A stretch of DNA of 64,000 bases, taken from Epilithonimonas lactis. GTDB lineage: Bacteria > Bacteroidota > Bacteroidia > Flavobacteriales > Weeksellaceae. The notes under the pieces were generated by a model, which did not search any database, was not told where the DNA came from, and saw only the letters and a program-made list of their open reading frames with translations. This document shows, one piece after another, positions 43,751 to 52,723 of the stretch. Where the stretch lies: assembly GCF_900110605.1 (NCBI RefSeq), contig NZ_FOFI01000001.1:310001-374000 (forward strand), given 5' to 3'. How positions within the stretch are numbered: the stretch's first letter is position 1; the number at the start of each line of letters is the position of its first letter. The translations under genes were made by a program, and so were the position numbers.

Positions 43751-45034
43751 ATGAAAAAACTATTCTTCATATTATTAATCAACCTTTTCCCGGCACAAAC
43801 CTGGACTTTGAAACAATGTCTGGATTACGCCTCTGCCAATCATCCTTTGGTGAAGCAATCGTCGGTCAACATTCAAAAAAATGACCGATTGGTTTCCGCG
43901 TCCAAAGGAATGCTGTTGCCGTCTGCAGATGCCGGAATCAACCACAATTACAACTTCGGAAACGGCATCAATCCGCAGAATAATCAGCGTGAAAGCATCA
44001 ATACGCAAAACGACAATTTCTACGCACAAGCCAATTGGGAACTGATGAACTGGCGAAATTACCTCAATATTTCATTGTCCAAAATCAATCGCGAAACCTC
44101 AACTTTCCGAATGAAGCAAGCGCAAAATGAGGTGAAACTGAATGTCATCCAAATGTTCTTCAATTACCAAAACAACAAAAGTTGGCTGGATGTTCTGGAA
44201 ACCCAAATCTCCGGAATCGAAGACCAAATCAAGCGCACCGAGAAAGAAGTGGAAATAGGAAACCGACCAAAAAGTGACGTTTACGACATCAAGGCTAACC
44301 TCGGAACATTGCAGGAACAATGGGTTTCCGCAAAAAATTCCAGAGATTTGTCCAAGATTAATTTGCTGAATGCTTTGGCCATCACGACCGATTCTCTGGA
44401 TTTCAAAATGGAAGACGATGCGTTGGCGCATTCTAATTTCAACGACGCGGATTTTGTGAAAAATCTCCTCGAAAAAAATCCGGCTTATCAAACGATTTTG
44501 ATGGAAATCAAAGCCAATCAAAAAAACATTGCCATCGCAAAATCTGCCTATTTGCCGACGCTGAACGGCTCTTACACTTGGTCGAGTTTCTACAGCAAGA
44601 CTTTGGGCGAATCGGCGGATGCATTTTCTGACCAATTCAAAAGGAACAAAAATCAACAATTAGGTTTCGGACTCAATATTCCGATTTTCAATAAATTACA
44701 AGTAAAAAATAATATCGAGATTGCGAAACTGAACGTCATCAATTCCAATTATGACAAAGAAATTGTGATTAATAATCTTACGCAAACCATCAATTCCATC
44801 AAGGCACAATTCCAGAATTCCGAAGAAAAATACACGTTGCTCCAAGCCAATTTCGAAAACCAAAAACTCTCTTTCCAAAAATCCGAAGAGAAATACAAAG
44901 AAGGCTTAATGGACGCTTACACCTTCTTCGTCGTCCGAAACAACTGGCTACAAGCAAATTACAATCTCATCAACAGCAAAAACGAAGTCATCCAACAAAC
45001 CGAACTTTTGAAAGTTTTCGAATCCGGATTTTAA
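43751..45034 (+). CDS. TolC-family outer membrane efflux protein
   Basis: 427 residues: signal peptide (about 1-16), two OEP repeats with long coiled-coil helices (LKQCLDYASANHPLVKQSS; ATN-like KSAYLPTLNGSYTWSS; EEKYKEGLMDAYTFFVVRNNWLQANYNL). Forms a trimeric channel with the adaptor. Last gene of the efflux operon; a terminator follows at 45129. Confidence 0.9.
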   Translation: MKKLFFILLINLFPAQTWTLKQCLDYASANHPLVKQSSVNIQKNDRLVSASKGMLLPSADAGINHNYNFGNGINPQNNQRESINTQNDNFYAQANWELMNWRNYLNISLSKINRETSTFRMKQAQNEVKLNVIQMFFNYQNNKSWLDVLETQISGIEDQIKRTEKEVEIGNRPKSDVYDIKANLGTLQEQWVSAKNSRDLSKINLLNALAITTDSLDFKMEDDALAHSNFNDADFVKNLLEKNPAYQTILMEIKANQKNIAIAKSAYLPTLNGSYTWSSFYSKTLGESADAFSDQFKRNKNQQLGFGLNIPIFNKLQVKNNIEIAKLNVINSNYDKEIVINNLTQTINSIKAQFQNSEEKYTLLQANFENQKLSFQKSEEKYKEGLMDAYTFFVVRNNWLQANYNLINSKNEVIQQTELLKVFESGF

Positions 45035-45128
45035 AATTAAAAAATAATTGTTACCTAAACGAAGTCAGTCTGAGCCGAGTCGAAGACTTTAACCCCCAAT
45101 TCAAAACATTCATTATATTATTTTCTCG

Positions 45129-45166
45129 AATCCCTCTGATGGCTCACACATCGGAGGGATTTTTCA
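45129..45166 (+). terminator. Terminator of the efflux operon
   Basis: AATCCCTCTGATG pairs with CATCGGAGGGATT (13 bp, one G-U) around a seven-base loop, followed by TTTT. Confidence 0.8.
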
Positions 45167-45180
45167 TTTGATTAAATTTA

Positions 45181-45275
45181 GGCGCCTTTTTCCGCCTTCC
45201 ATTCCCGCTATTTTTAGCCTACCCTAAAACCAGCCACAAAAAATGAGCTCCATTCAAGTCGGGGCGCGCTTCGCA
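45181..45275 (+). repeat. Interspersed structured repeat, copy R8 (subfamily B)
   Basis: GGCGCC-TTTTTCCGCC at the left, GTCGGGGCGCGCTTCGC at the right; inner CCCGCTATTTTTAG against CAAAAAATGAGCTCC; loop with AACCAGCC. Outer arms GCGCC/GGCGC pair. Confidence 0.8.
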
Positions 45276-45354
45276 AGAATTGAGGATTTGTCTATCAATT
45301 CAATTTTATCTTCCAATTCAAATCTGCAAAATCTGCTAGAAAAACAAAATCGTT

Positions 45355-45528
45355 GATGAGCGAAGCGTCCTTGCGAATCTTAAAATATTTTCAATTATTT
45401 CAAAAAAACCTTTGCGCACTTTGCGTTTGAAGAAAATAAATTCACATTCAACCTTTTATAAGCGAAGCGCCTTCGTGAACCTAAAATATTTTCAGTAGAT
45501 TCAAAAAATCTTTGTGAACTTTGTGTTC
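45355..45528 (+). repeat. CTTTGCG repeats, copies 3 and 4 in tandem
   Basis: Two copies (45355-45430 and 45459-45528) of AGCGAAGCG-CCTT-CGnGAAnCT-TAAAATATTTTCA followed by CTTTGNGNACTTTGNGTT. Together with R8 they make up most of the 558-bp gap before topB. No gene is visible here. Confidence 0.6.
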
Positions 45529-45592
45529 AAAATCCCTCGTTTTTTCAATTTAAAAATCGCATTTTTGCAAGCCTTATTTCAAGCCAAGTCAG

Positions 45593-47692
45593 ATGAAACT
45601 TTGTATAGCCGAAAAACCCAGCGTTGCCCGTGATATTGCCAAAGTTTTGGGAGCCAACAATCCCAAAAGCGGTTACATGGAGGGAAACGGCTATTGCGTC
45701 ACCTGGACTTTCGGACATCTTTGCACGCTGAAAGAACCGCAGGATTACGCACCACATTTTAAATCTTGGGATTTGATTTTCTTGCCCATCATTCCCAAAC
45801 AATTCGGAATCAAATTGATAGATAACAATGGCGTTGAGAAACAGTTCAACACCATCGCAAAATTGGTGGAGGAATGTGATGAGGTCATCAATTGTGGTGA
45901 TGCCGGGCAAGAGGGAGAACTCATTCAACGTTGGGTGTTGCAAAAGGCCAAATGCGACAAACCGATGAAACGTTTGTGGATTTCGTCCTTGACCGAAGAT
46001 TCCATCAAAGAAGGTTTTGAAAACTTAAAACCTGCGGAAGATTACAAAAATTTATATCAAGCAGGAAACGCAAGAGCAATTGGCGATTGGCTTCTCGGAA
46101 TCAATGCGACGAGATTATTCACAAAAAAATTTGGAGGAAACAAAGCGGTTTTGTCAATCGGACGCGTTCAAACACCGACTTTGGCAATGCTCGTTCAGCG
46201 TCAGAAGGAAATCGATGCATTTTCTCAGGAGGAATATTGGGAACTCAAAACAAAATACAGAGATGTGCTTTTCAGTGCATCAATTGACAGACTTAAAACT
46301 TTAGAAAAAGCTGAAAAAGGTTTAGAATATCTCAAGAAAAATCAATTCGAAATTGTCTCTTTTGAAATTAAGGAAGGAAAAGAGAAGAACCCAAGATTAT
46401 TCGATTTGACGGGTCTTCAGGTGGAAGCGAATAAGAAATTTGGGTTCTCTGCGGAACATACGCTTAATTATATTCAAAGTCTTTACGAGAAAAAACACAC
46501 GACTTATCCAAGAGTTGATACGACTTACTTGTCAGAAAATCTCTATCCAAAAATCGGTGGAATTCTGAGAAGTATGACCATTTATTCAGACTTGATTTCG
46601 CCATTACTTTCTCAACCAATCCCGAAAACAAAAGCGGTTTTCGATGATACGAAAGTGACAGACCACCACGCGATTATTCCGACAGAAATTCCGCCTTCAT
46701 CAAATTTGAGTCGTGAGGAAAAATTAATTTATGACCTCGTCGCAAAACGATTCATCGCTGTTTTCTATCCCGAATGTAAAATTTCAAATACTTTGGTGGA
46801 AGGACAAGTCGGGACAATTCCGTTCAAAGCTTCGGGAAAACAAATCCTGGAACCAGGCTGGCGAGCGGTTTATGCGAAAGATAAAAAAGAAGAAAAGGAC
46901 GAAAAAGATAAAGACGAGGAACAAACCATTCCGGAATTCGTAGCCGGTGAAAAGGGCGACCACGCGCCATTGATTCATCAGGGAAAAACTTCGCCACCAA
47001 AACCTTACACGGAGGCAACTTTGCTGAGAGCAATGGAAACCGCCGGGAAACAGGTTGAAGATGAGGAACTCCGCGAAATGCTGAAAAATAACGGCATCGG
47101 AAGACCGTCAACCCGAGCCAACATTATCGAAACTTTGTTCCGAAGAAAATACATCGAGCGCAAAAAGAAGAATATTTTTGCAACTTCAATCGGAATAGAA
47201 TTGATTGACACCATCGAAGATGAAGTTCTGAAAAGTCCAGAACTCACAGGAGAATGGGAATCCAAACTTCGAAGAATCGAAAAAGGCGAGTACGAGGCTA
47301 ACCAATTCAAAGACGAATTAATAGAAATGGTAACGGAACTGACACGAAAAGTCATCAGTTCAAAAGGAAAAGTAATTAATTTTGAGGAAGAAAAACCAGC
47401 TCCGCCAAAAGAAAAAGTACCAAGAGTAAAAACCGAAATCGTCTGGACAGAAACCCAATGTCCAAAGTGCAAAGCCAACAATTTGATGAAAGGAAAAACC
47501 GCCATCGGCTGTTCGGATTTCAAAGCTTGTGGTTTCAAAGTCTCATTTGAAATATTAGGAAAAAAATTGTCAGAAAAACAACTTCAGGATTTGATTCTTA
47601 AAAGCAAAACTTCAAAACTCAAAGGTTTCACACAAGGTCAAGAAGAAGGCGTTTTGCTAATGAACGAAGATTTTTCCATCGGCTTAAAATAG
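45593..47692 (+). CDS. topB: DNA topoisomerase III (type IA)
   Basis: Relaxes and decatenates DNA. 699 residues. TOPRIM start KLCIAEKPSVARDIAKVLGA, metal motif NCGDAGQEGELIQRW, catalytic tyrosine in TYPRVDTTYL, AMETAGKQ and GIGRPSTRANIIETL. The C-terminal ~60 residues carry one zinc ribbon (CPKCKANNLMKGKTAIGCSDFKACGF). Stands alone behind a repeat-rich gap. Confidence 0.95.
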   Translation: MKLCIAEKPSVARDIAKVLGANNPKSGYMEGNGYCVTWTFGHLCTLKEPQDYAPHFKSWDLIFLPIIPKQFGIKLIDNNGVEKQFNTIAKLVEECDEVINCGDAGQEGELIQRWVLQKAKCDKPMKRLWISSLTEDSIKEGFENLKPAEDYKNLYQAGNARAIGDWLLGINATRLFTKKFGGNKAVLSIGRVQTPTLAMLVQRQKEIDAFSQEEYWELKTKYRDVLFSASIDRLKTLEKAEKGLEYLKKNQFEIVSFEIKEGKEKNPRLFDLTGLQVEANKKFGFSAEHTLNYIQSLYEKKHTTYPRVDTTYLSENLYPKIGGILRSMTIYSDLISPLLSQPIPKTKAVFDDTKVTDHHAIIPTEIPPSSNLSREEKLIYDLVAKRFIAVFYPECKISNTLVEGQVGTIPFKASGKQILEPGWRAVYAKDKKEEKDEKDKDEEQTIPEFVAGEKGDHAPLIHQGKTSPPKPYTEATLLRAMETAGKQVEDEELREMLKNNGIGRPSTRANIIETLFRRKYIERKKKNIFATSIGIELIDTIEDEVLKSPELTGEWESKLRRIEKGEYEANQFKDELIEMVTELTRKVISSKGKVINFEEEKPAPPKEKVPRVKTEIVWTETQCPKCKANNLMKGKTAIGCSDFKACGFKVSFEILGKKLSEKQLQDLILKSKTSKLKGFTQGQEEGVLLMNEDFSIGLK

Positions 47693-47798
47693 AATATAAA
47701 ACCCACAACGCATCGATTACTGAAAACCTTTTTTGCAGATAATTCCTCATTATTTGCTCAAATTTCTTTAATTTGCAATGCTAAAAATAATTTCAACA

Positions 47799-49001
47799 AT
47801 GATTATTCAACCAAGAACAAGAGGATTTATTTGCTTGACGGCGCATCCGGATGGAGCACTTCAAAGCGTAAAAAATCAAATAGAATATGTAAAGTCCAAA
47901 GGCGCTATCAAAAATGGGCCAAAAAAAGTTTTGGTAATCGGTGCTTCTACAGGTTTCGGACTTTCTTCCAGAATCACGGCGGCTTTCGGTTCCGATGCGG
48001 CAACAGTTGGTGTTTTCTTCGAGAAACCAGCTTCTGAAGGTAAGATGGGAACTGCTGGCTGGTACAATTCGGCAGCTTTCGAAAAAGAAGCGCACGAAGC
48101 TGGACTTTACGCCAAAAGTATCAACGGTGATGCATTCTCAGACGACATCAAAAAACAAACGATTGAATTAATCAAAAAAGACCTTGGTCAGGTTGACTTG
48201 GTGGTTTACAGTTTGGCTTCTCCGAGAAGAACGCATCCAAAAACGGGCGTTGCACATTCATCTGTTCTTAAACCAATCGGGAATTCTTACACCAACAAAA
48301 CGGTGGATTTCCACACAGGCGTAGTCTCTGATGTGACGATTGCTCCGGTTGAAAACGAAGAAGATATTCCAAACACTGTTGCCGTAATGGGTGGCGAAGA
48401 CTGGAAATTCTGGATGGAAGATTTGAAAGAGGCTGGCGTTTTAGCTGACGGTGTTCAAACGGTTGCCTATTCTTACATCGGCCCAGAATTGACTTTCCCA
48501 ATCTACAGAAACGGAACCATCGGTCAAGCGAAAAACGACCTTGAAGCGACTGTGACTGTTCTAAATGATTTATTGAAAGACCTTAATGGAAAATCGTATG
48601 TTTCTGTAAACAAGGCTTTGGTAACTCAGTCCAGTTCTGCGATTCCTGTAGTTCCATTGTATATTTCTTTACTTTACAAAGTGATGAAAGCGAAAGGAAC
48701 ACACGAGGGAACAATCGAGCAAATTCAAAGACTTTTTGCTGATAGATTATATACGGAAAATGGCGAAGTTCCTTTGGACGAAGCTGGTAGAATCCGAGTT
48801 GATGACTGGGAAATGGCGGAAGATGTACAGGCAGAAGTTGACAAATTGTGGAAGGAAACAACAACTGAAAACCTTTCTGAAATCAGTGATATCGCAGGTT
48901 ACAGAAAAGAATTCTTCAACCTTTTCGGTTTCGAAGTGGATGGAATTGATTATGAGAAAGATGCTAATGAGAACGTACAAGTTCCAAGTATTGAGGCTTA
49001 A
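47799..49001 (+). CDS. fabV: FabV-type enoyl-[ACP]/trans-2-enoyl-CoA reductase
   Basis: NADH-dependent reduction of the enoyl group in fatty-acid synthesis. 400 residues from the ATG at 47799; an upstream in-frame ATG (47778) adds seven residues unlike the family start ([17 protein letters not shown]). NADH-binding [16 protein letters not shown], and the FabV catalytic pattern Tyr-x8-Lys in [13 protein letters not shown]. Length and motifs match FabV, not FabI. Confidence 0.95.
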   Translation: MIIQPRTRGFICLTAHPDGALQSVKNQIEYVKSKGAIKNGPKKVLVIGASTGFGLSSRITAAFGSDAATVGVFFEKPASEGKMGTAGWYNSAAFEKEAHEAGLYAKSINGDAFSDDIKKQTIELIKKDLGQVDLVVYSLASPRRTHPKTGVAHSSVLKPIGNSYTNKTVDFHTGVVSDVTIAPVENEEDIPNTVAVMGGEDWKFWMEDLKEAGVLADGVQTVAYSYIGPELTFPIYRNGTIGQAKNDLEATVTVLNDLLKDLNGKSYVSVNKALVTQSSSAIPVVPLYISLLYKVMKAKGTHEGTIEQIQRLFADRLYTENGEVPLDEAGRIRVDDWEMAEDVQAEVDKLWKETTTENLSEISDIAGYRKEFFNLFGFEVDGIDYEKDANENVQVPSIEA

Positions 49002-49072
49002 ATTTAGACTGAGAGATAATAGACTGAGAGATGAGAGACTATGAATAAGTCAATCATTTTAATTATAAACAT

Positions 49073-49102
49073 AAACGGCTACTTTTTCAGTAGCCGTTTT
49101 TT
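49073..49102. terminator. Bidirectional terminator (fabV / acyltransferase)
   Basis: AAACGGCTACT-TTTTC-AGTAGCCGTTT, an 11-bp stem with a T run, between convergent genes. Confidence 0.85.
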
Positions 49103-49892
49103 ATTGTTGGGATTTTGATTCTTTCAGTTTGGTGTCGTAATCGTGCAGAATATTGTGTTCTGGTGTTTGCTCTATGGCGTGCATTATTTTGTCCAGAATC
49201 TCGTTGGCCGATTCATTATCATAATCAATATCCAAAGCAGGTTTGAACTCCAATGTTGGTTTTACGCCGGTCACTTTTATCTTCAGACCTTTCTTGTCAA
49301 ATGCGCGTCGGAAACCGTTGATTTTGATGGGAATTACCGTTGGTCTTTGATTCTTTATCAATTTTGCGGTTCCTTTTCTCCCTTGTGCAAAAGCGGAAGT
49401 TGTTCCTTGCGGAAATGTCACGACCCAGCCGTTGTCCAGCGCGGTCATAATATTTTCGATTTCGCTCATATCTACCATTCGATTGACATTTTTTCCCTCT
49501 GCGCGCCAAGTTCTCTTCACTGTCACAGCACCGGCAATTTTGAAAATTCTTGCCAATACACCTTTATTCATCGTTTCTTCCGCAGCGACGTAATAGAAAT
49601 CGACTTTGGGATTCAGAAGATAGACAGGATTTTTGATGGTGTTGTGAAATCCATTGTTGACGGCACAGAAAGTATGATACATCGCGGCGACATCGGCAAA
49701 GTAGGTTTGGTGGTTGGAAACGAAAAGCACATTGCTGTCCGGAAGGTCCGTGAGGTTTTCCGTTCCCGTGATTTTCAGTTTGTTGAAACCGTTGAATCTC
49801 CGATAGGAAACCAATCCCAGAATAAAAATAATAAACCTCTTCAAAACATAGATGTTTCCAAAAGAATCGGTAAAAATATTTTTTTTTGCCAT
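49101..49892 (-). CDS. PlsC-like acyltransferase with variant motifs
   Basis: 263 residues of the LPLAT/PlsC fold: motif I SNHQTYFADVAA (His61 to Asp67, five residues between instead of the usual four), motif III FPQGTTS (160-166; FPEGTRS is usual), motif IV TVIPIKING. A membrane segment lies near 17-30. Probably acylates a lyso- or glycerophospholipid or another lipid; the altered motifs make the acceptor uncertain. Confidence 0.8.
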   Translation of the reverse strand: MAKKNIFTDSFGNIYVLKRFIIFILGLVSYRRFNGFNKLKITGTENLTDLPDSNVLFVSNHQTYFADVAAMYHTFCAVNNGFHNTIKNPVYLLNPKVDFYYVAAEETMNKGVLARIFKIAGAVTVKRTWRAEGKNVNRMVDMSEIENIMTALDNGWVVTFPQGTTSAFAQGRKGTAKLIKNQRPTVIPIKINGFRRAFDKKGLKIKVTGVKPTLEFKPALDIDYDNESANEILDKIMHAIEQTPEHNILHDYDTKLKESKSQQ

Positions 49893-49985
49893 TTATGTTT
49901 AATTAGATTTTAAGCTAAAAATCAATGTGATGTGTTAAAAGTGATAACCAATTTCCGTTCCTAAGCCGTAGGAATTACTGCAAAA

Positions 49986-50615
49986 CTAAACATTTTTTAA
50001 TAAGTTGCTGAATTCGCTGAGTATCATAGAGGTAGCGCCCCAGATGATATAGCCATTAAAATCGATGACTGGAACTTCTGCGCCGTTGGTAGATGGCAAA
50101 ACCATATTTTTTGGCTGGTCGGGAAGACTTAATAAAGATGAAATCGGAAATTCTATCAATTCTACCGCTTCACTTTCTTGAAGGAAGAATTCCGGATTTT
50201 TTTTGGTGTAAGAAACAAAGGAATGAACATAGAAATTACTTGGCGGAATGTAAATCGGCGACATTTCTCGGATGATTCTTACGTAATGTTCATCAATTCC
50301 TAATTCTTCGGAAGTTTCACGTTTTGCTGTGTGAGCAAAATCCAAATCTTCTTTTTCATTTTTTCCGCCAGGCAAAGAGATTTGTCCGCTGTGACGGTCT
50401 TTTTCGTTGACGCTTCTGACAATCAATGGAAAATGCCATTCGTTATTTTTAAGATAAAGAAGAATGTTGACAGCTGCAAACTTTGGATTTTTGGTCAGAA
50501 TATCTTCATAACTGTAAACAGGGCGATAAGGCGGAGAATAAATTTTGTGCGCATTTTCGCCCAATAATTCCGCTTGTTTGATGTCTCTGAGTAAATCTTT
50601 TCCAAAGGTCTGCAT
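49986..50615 (-). CDS. NUDIX hydrolase, CoA pyrophosphatase type
   Basis: 209 residues. NUDIX box in SLPGGKNEKEDLDFAHTA followed by KRETSEELGID (about 78-105), in the form with the extra spacing seen in the CoA/acyl-CoA diphosphatase subfamily. Likely cleaves CoA or related dinucleotides; substrate inferred. Monocistronic. Confidence 0.87.
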   Translation of the reverse strand: MQTFGKDLLRDIKQAELLGENAHKIYSPPYRPVYSYEDILTKNPKFAAVNILLYLKNNEWHFPLIVRSVNEKDRHSGQISLPGGKNEKEDLDFAHTAKRETSEELGIDEHYVRIIREMSPIYIPPSNFYVHSFVSYTKKNPEFFLQESEAVELIEFPISSLLSLPDQPKNMVLPSTNGAEVPVIDFNGYIIWGATSMILSEFSNLLKNV

Positions 50616-50744
50616 ATCTCAAAGATAAGAAAAATAAAAGATTTTTTTTATCGTAAAGACACAAATTTATGATTTATAAACTTCAAAAACAGTGGCAAAT
50701 ATTTTCGTTACAACTTTTAATACTTTATGAATAAATTTAAAATT

Positions 50745-51236
50745 TTATTTGCAGATTGTAGTTTTAGTAAGTTTTAAATATTGTCTTTTAATTGTTCCTC
50801 TATGGTCAGTCATCACTTGACCAGAAGCTTTTGAAAAATTTCTATAACTTTTTAGTACTTTTAGTTTTTTGATAGTATCTCCATAACCTAAAATTTTGAG
50901 ACTATCAATTAGTTTTTTATACTGAGCTCTACTTACTGGTAAATTTTTTAATTTATTTCCAACAATTTTGTAACGAACATCTCCATTATAACGCTGTTTA
51001 ATAGAATCATATTTTATAAGTAGAGTATCTCCATTTACGTACCATTTTCCAATTGATTTGTCATTCATTAAATCGCCTTGGAAATTCATTTCTGCGATGC
51101 CAGTACACTGCAGTGTTAAGGAATTTACAAACATACCATAAAATGCGTGCTTGCTGGAATAAATACGTTTTACTGGTTTATTAGCACACGAAATACAAAA
51201 AATGATTGTAATTATAAATATCTTTTTCACAATCAA
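50745..51236 (-). CDS. Putative lipoprotein of unknown function
   Basis: 163 residues with a lipoprotein signal (IIFCISC, Cys17). The rest is basic with no recognised domain (GKWYVNGDTLLIKYDSIKQRY reads like a small beta-barrel or lipocalin-like strand pair). It follows the TolC-like gene by 11 bp on the same strand and may be in its transcript. Base use is more AT-rich than its neighbours. Confidence 0.6.
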   Translation of the reverse strand: MIVKKIFIITIIFCISCANKPVKRIYSSKHAFYGMFVNSLTLQCTGIAEMNFQGDLMNDKSIGKWYVNGDTLLIKYDSIKQRYNGDVRYKIVGNKLKNLPVSRAQYKKLIDSLKILGYGDTIKKLKVLKSYRNFSKASGQVMTDHRGTIKRQYLKLTKTTICK

Positions 51237-51247
51237 ATTTAATAATT

Positions 51248-52606
51248 TTAAAGCGAAATCCCACGTCCTGCATAGAAATCCAGAACTTTGATGCTGAACA
51301 GATAATTATATTTTGCTTGAGCCACAGAACCCTGTGCATTTGCAAAATTGTTTCTCGCCATCGTAACGTCATAAATGGTCGAACGTCCAGCTTCATAACT
51401 TTTCGTTGCAAAATCCAGCGCCAGTTTTGTACTTCTCTCAGCTTCCATCGCAGAAACATAAATTTCGTAGTTCGAATCAGCATTGAACTGCGCCTGTTGA
51501 ATATCCTGCTTCAACTGGAACTTCTGTTGCTCCAAATTATTTTTCGCAATCGACTCATTGATTTTGGTTTGTTCCACTTGCAATCTTGTAATTCCTTTGT
51601 TAAAAATTGGAATGTTGGCAGAAATCCCGACTTGCTGACCAAAATTTGATTTGTATTGCTGGATGAAACTTCGTTCCTGCACCGCAACCGGAAATCCGCT
51701 TGATGCATCGTAACCAGTGATGTTGGTGTTCAGAAGATTGTTGTAAAAACTTCCAATTCCTGCAGTTGCCGTGATTGTCGGATAGAAATTCGTCTTCACC
51801 ACTTCCGTTTGTGCCTCTGCAGATTTGATTCTACTTTCCGCCGCTTTTATCACGGGCTGAGATTCATAGGCAATATTCAAAACTTCATCCACGGTTTCTT
51901 TTTGAGGTACCAACTCATCCGGAACAGGAATATCTACCACATCAAAACTCTTGTAATCCTGAAGCTGTAAAATCTGAGCCATTGCAAACAAAGCCCTATC
52001 TACATTGATTTGAGCTGTTTGTACATTCTGTTTTTCTCTAGCGACGGAAGCGGTTGCTTCTGCCAAAACCGTTTGCGCGGTCGTACCAACTTCCGTCGTG
52101 ATTTTCGCGCGGTCGTAGAGTTGTTGTGCGTTTTCCATTGCGCTTTGAGAGATTTTTTTGATTTCCCTGTTCAGCATTACAGAAAGATATTGTTGTGCAA
52201 TTTGAAGTGCGATATTGTTTTTTATCGTTTCAATATCCTGCAAACTCGCCTCCACATCAAAGCCCGTTTTTCTAATCGCTTTCTCTAGCCTTCCGTTGTT
52301 GTACACCAAAATATTGGCGCCAACACTCGAGTTGTTGCTGAAGTTGTCATTTCGGATACTCGTGTTCACAAACTGTGTGTTTCCAAAACTTGCCGTGTTT
52401 GAGATGCTTCCGGAAACTGACGGCAGATAATCTCTCTTTGCCATTTCCAGATTTTTTGTCTGCACATCTTTGTTGAGAGCCTGCGCCTGAACCTGCAGAT
52501 TATTTTTAATCGCATAATCCACACATTCCTGAATCGTCCATTTCTTCTGAGAAAATCCCAAAACCCCAATAGACAAAAGCGAAATACAAAAAACTTTTTT
52601 AAGCAT
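51248..52606 (-). CDS. TolC-family outer membrane protein (second copy)
   Basis: 452 residues from the ATG at 52606, which begins a proper signal peptide (MLKKVFCISLLSIGVLGFSQ); the upstream start at 52624 is less likely. OEP repeats: TIQECVDYAIKNNLQVQAQ, YLPSVSGSISN, FYPTITATAGIGSF, KSYEAGRSTIYDVTMARNNFANAQG. Probably the channel for the MacAB-like system at 54263, although it faces the other way and the GH28-like gene lies between. Confidence 0.88.
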   Translation of the reverse strand: MLKKVFCISLLSIGVLGFSQKKWTIQECVDYAIKNNLQVQAQALNKDVQTKNLEMAKRDYLPSVSGSISNTASFGNTQFVNTSIRNDNFSNNSSVGANILVYNNGRLEKAIRKTGFDVEASLQDIETIKNNIALQIAQQYLSVMLNREIKKISQSAMENAQQLYDRAKITTEVGTTAQTVLAEATASVAREKQNVQTAQINVDRALFAMAQILQLQDYKSFDVVDIPVPDELVPQKETVDEVLNIAYESQPVIKAAESRIKSAEAQTEVVKTNFYPTITATAGIGSFYNNLLNTNITGYDASSGFPVAVQERSFIQQYKSNFGQQVGISANIPIFNKGITRLQVEQTKINESIAKNNLEQQKFQLKQDIQQAQFNADSNYEIYVSAMEAERSTKLALDFATKSYEAGRSTIYDVTMARNNFANAQGSVAQAKYNYLFSIKVLDFYAGRGISL

Positions 52607-52650
52607 AAAAGAAAAATTATACACAATAAGACTTCGGAATATTGGATTTG

Positions 52651-52675
52651 TTACAATTAAAATTTACAATCGGAT
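52651..52675. promoter_or_regulatory. Candidate shared operator upstream of the TolC-like gene
   Basis: Plus strand TTACAATT (52651-52658) then CAATCGGAT (52667-52675), about 45 bp before the start codon. The same two words, closer together, lie at 54219-54238 in front of the MacAB-like operon. Confidence 0.35.
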
Positions 52676-52723
52676 ACTTTTCATAAAATTTTTTGTTTTA
52701 TAGAAAAAAACATTAAACAAACT

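Noticed and set aside
44099-44659. 186-codon minus-strand frame
   Set aside because: Antisense to the TolC-like gene with no recognisable domain.
32173-45034. Phage-defence island suggested by the YhcG nuclease and nearby ATP-cone nuclease
   Set aside because: The surrounding genes form an export and regulation unit; the two nuclease-like genes are single and not joined by methylase, helicase or effector genes.
49143-49913. 256-codon plus-strand frame
   Set aside because: It lies wholly antisense to the acyltransferase gene, has no domain pattern and mirrors its codons; it is a shadow frame.
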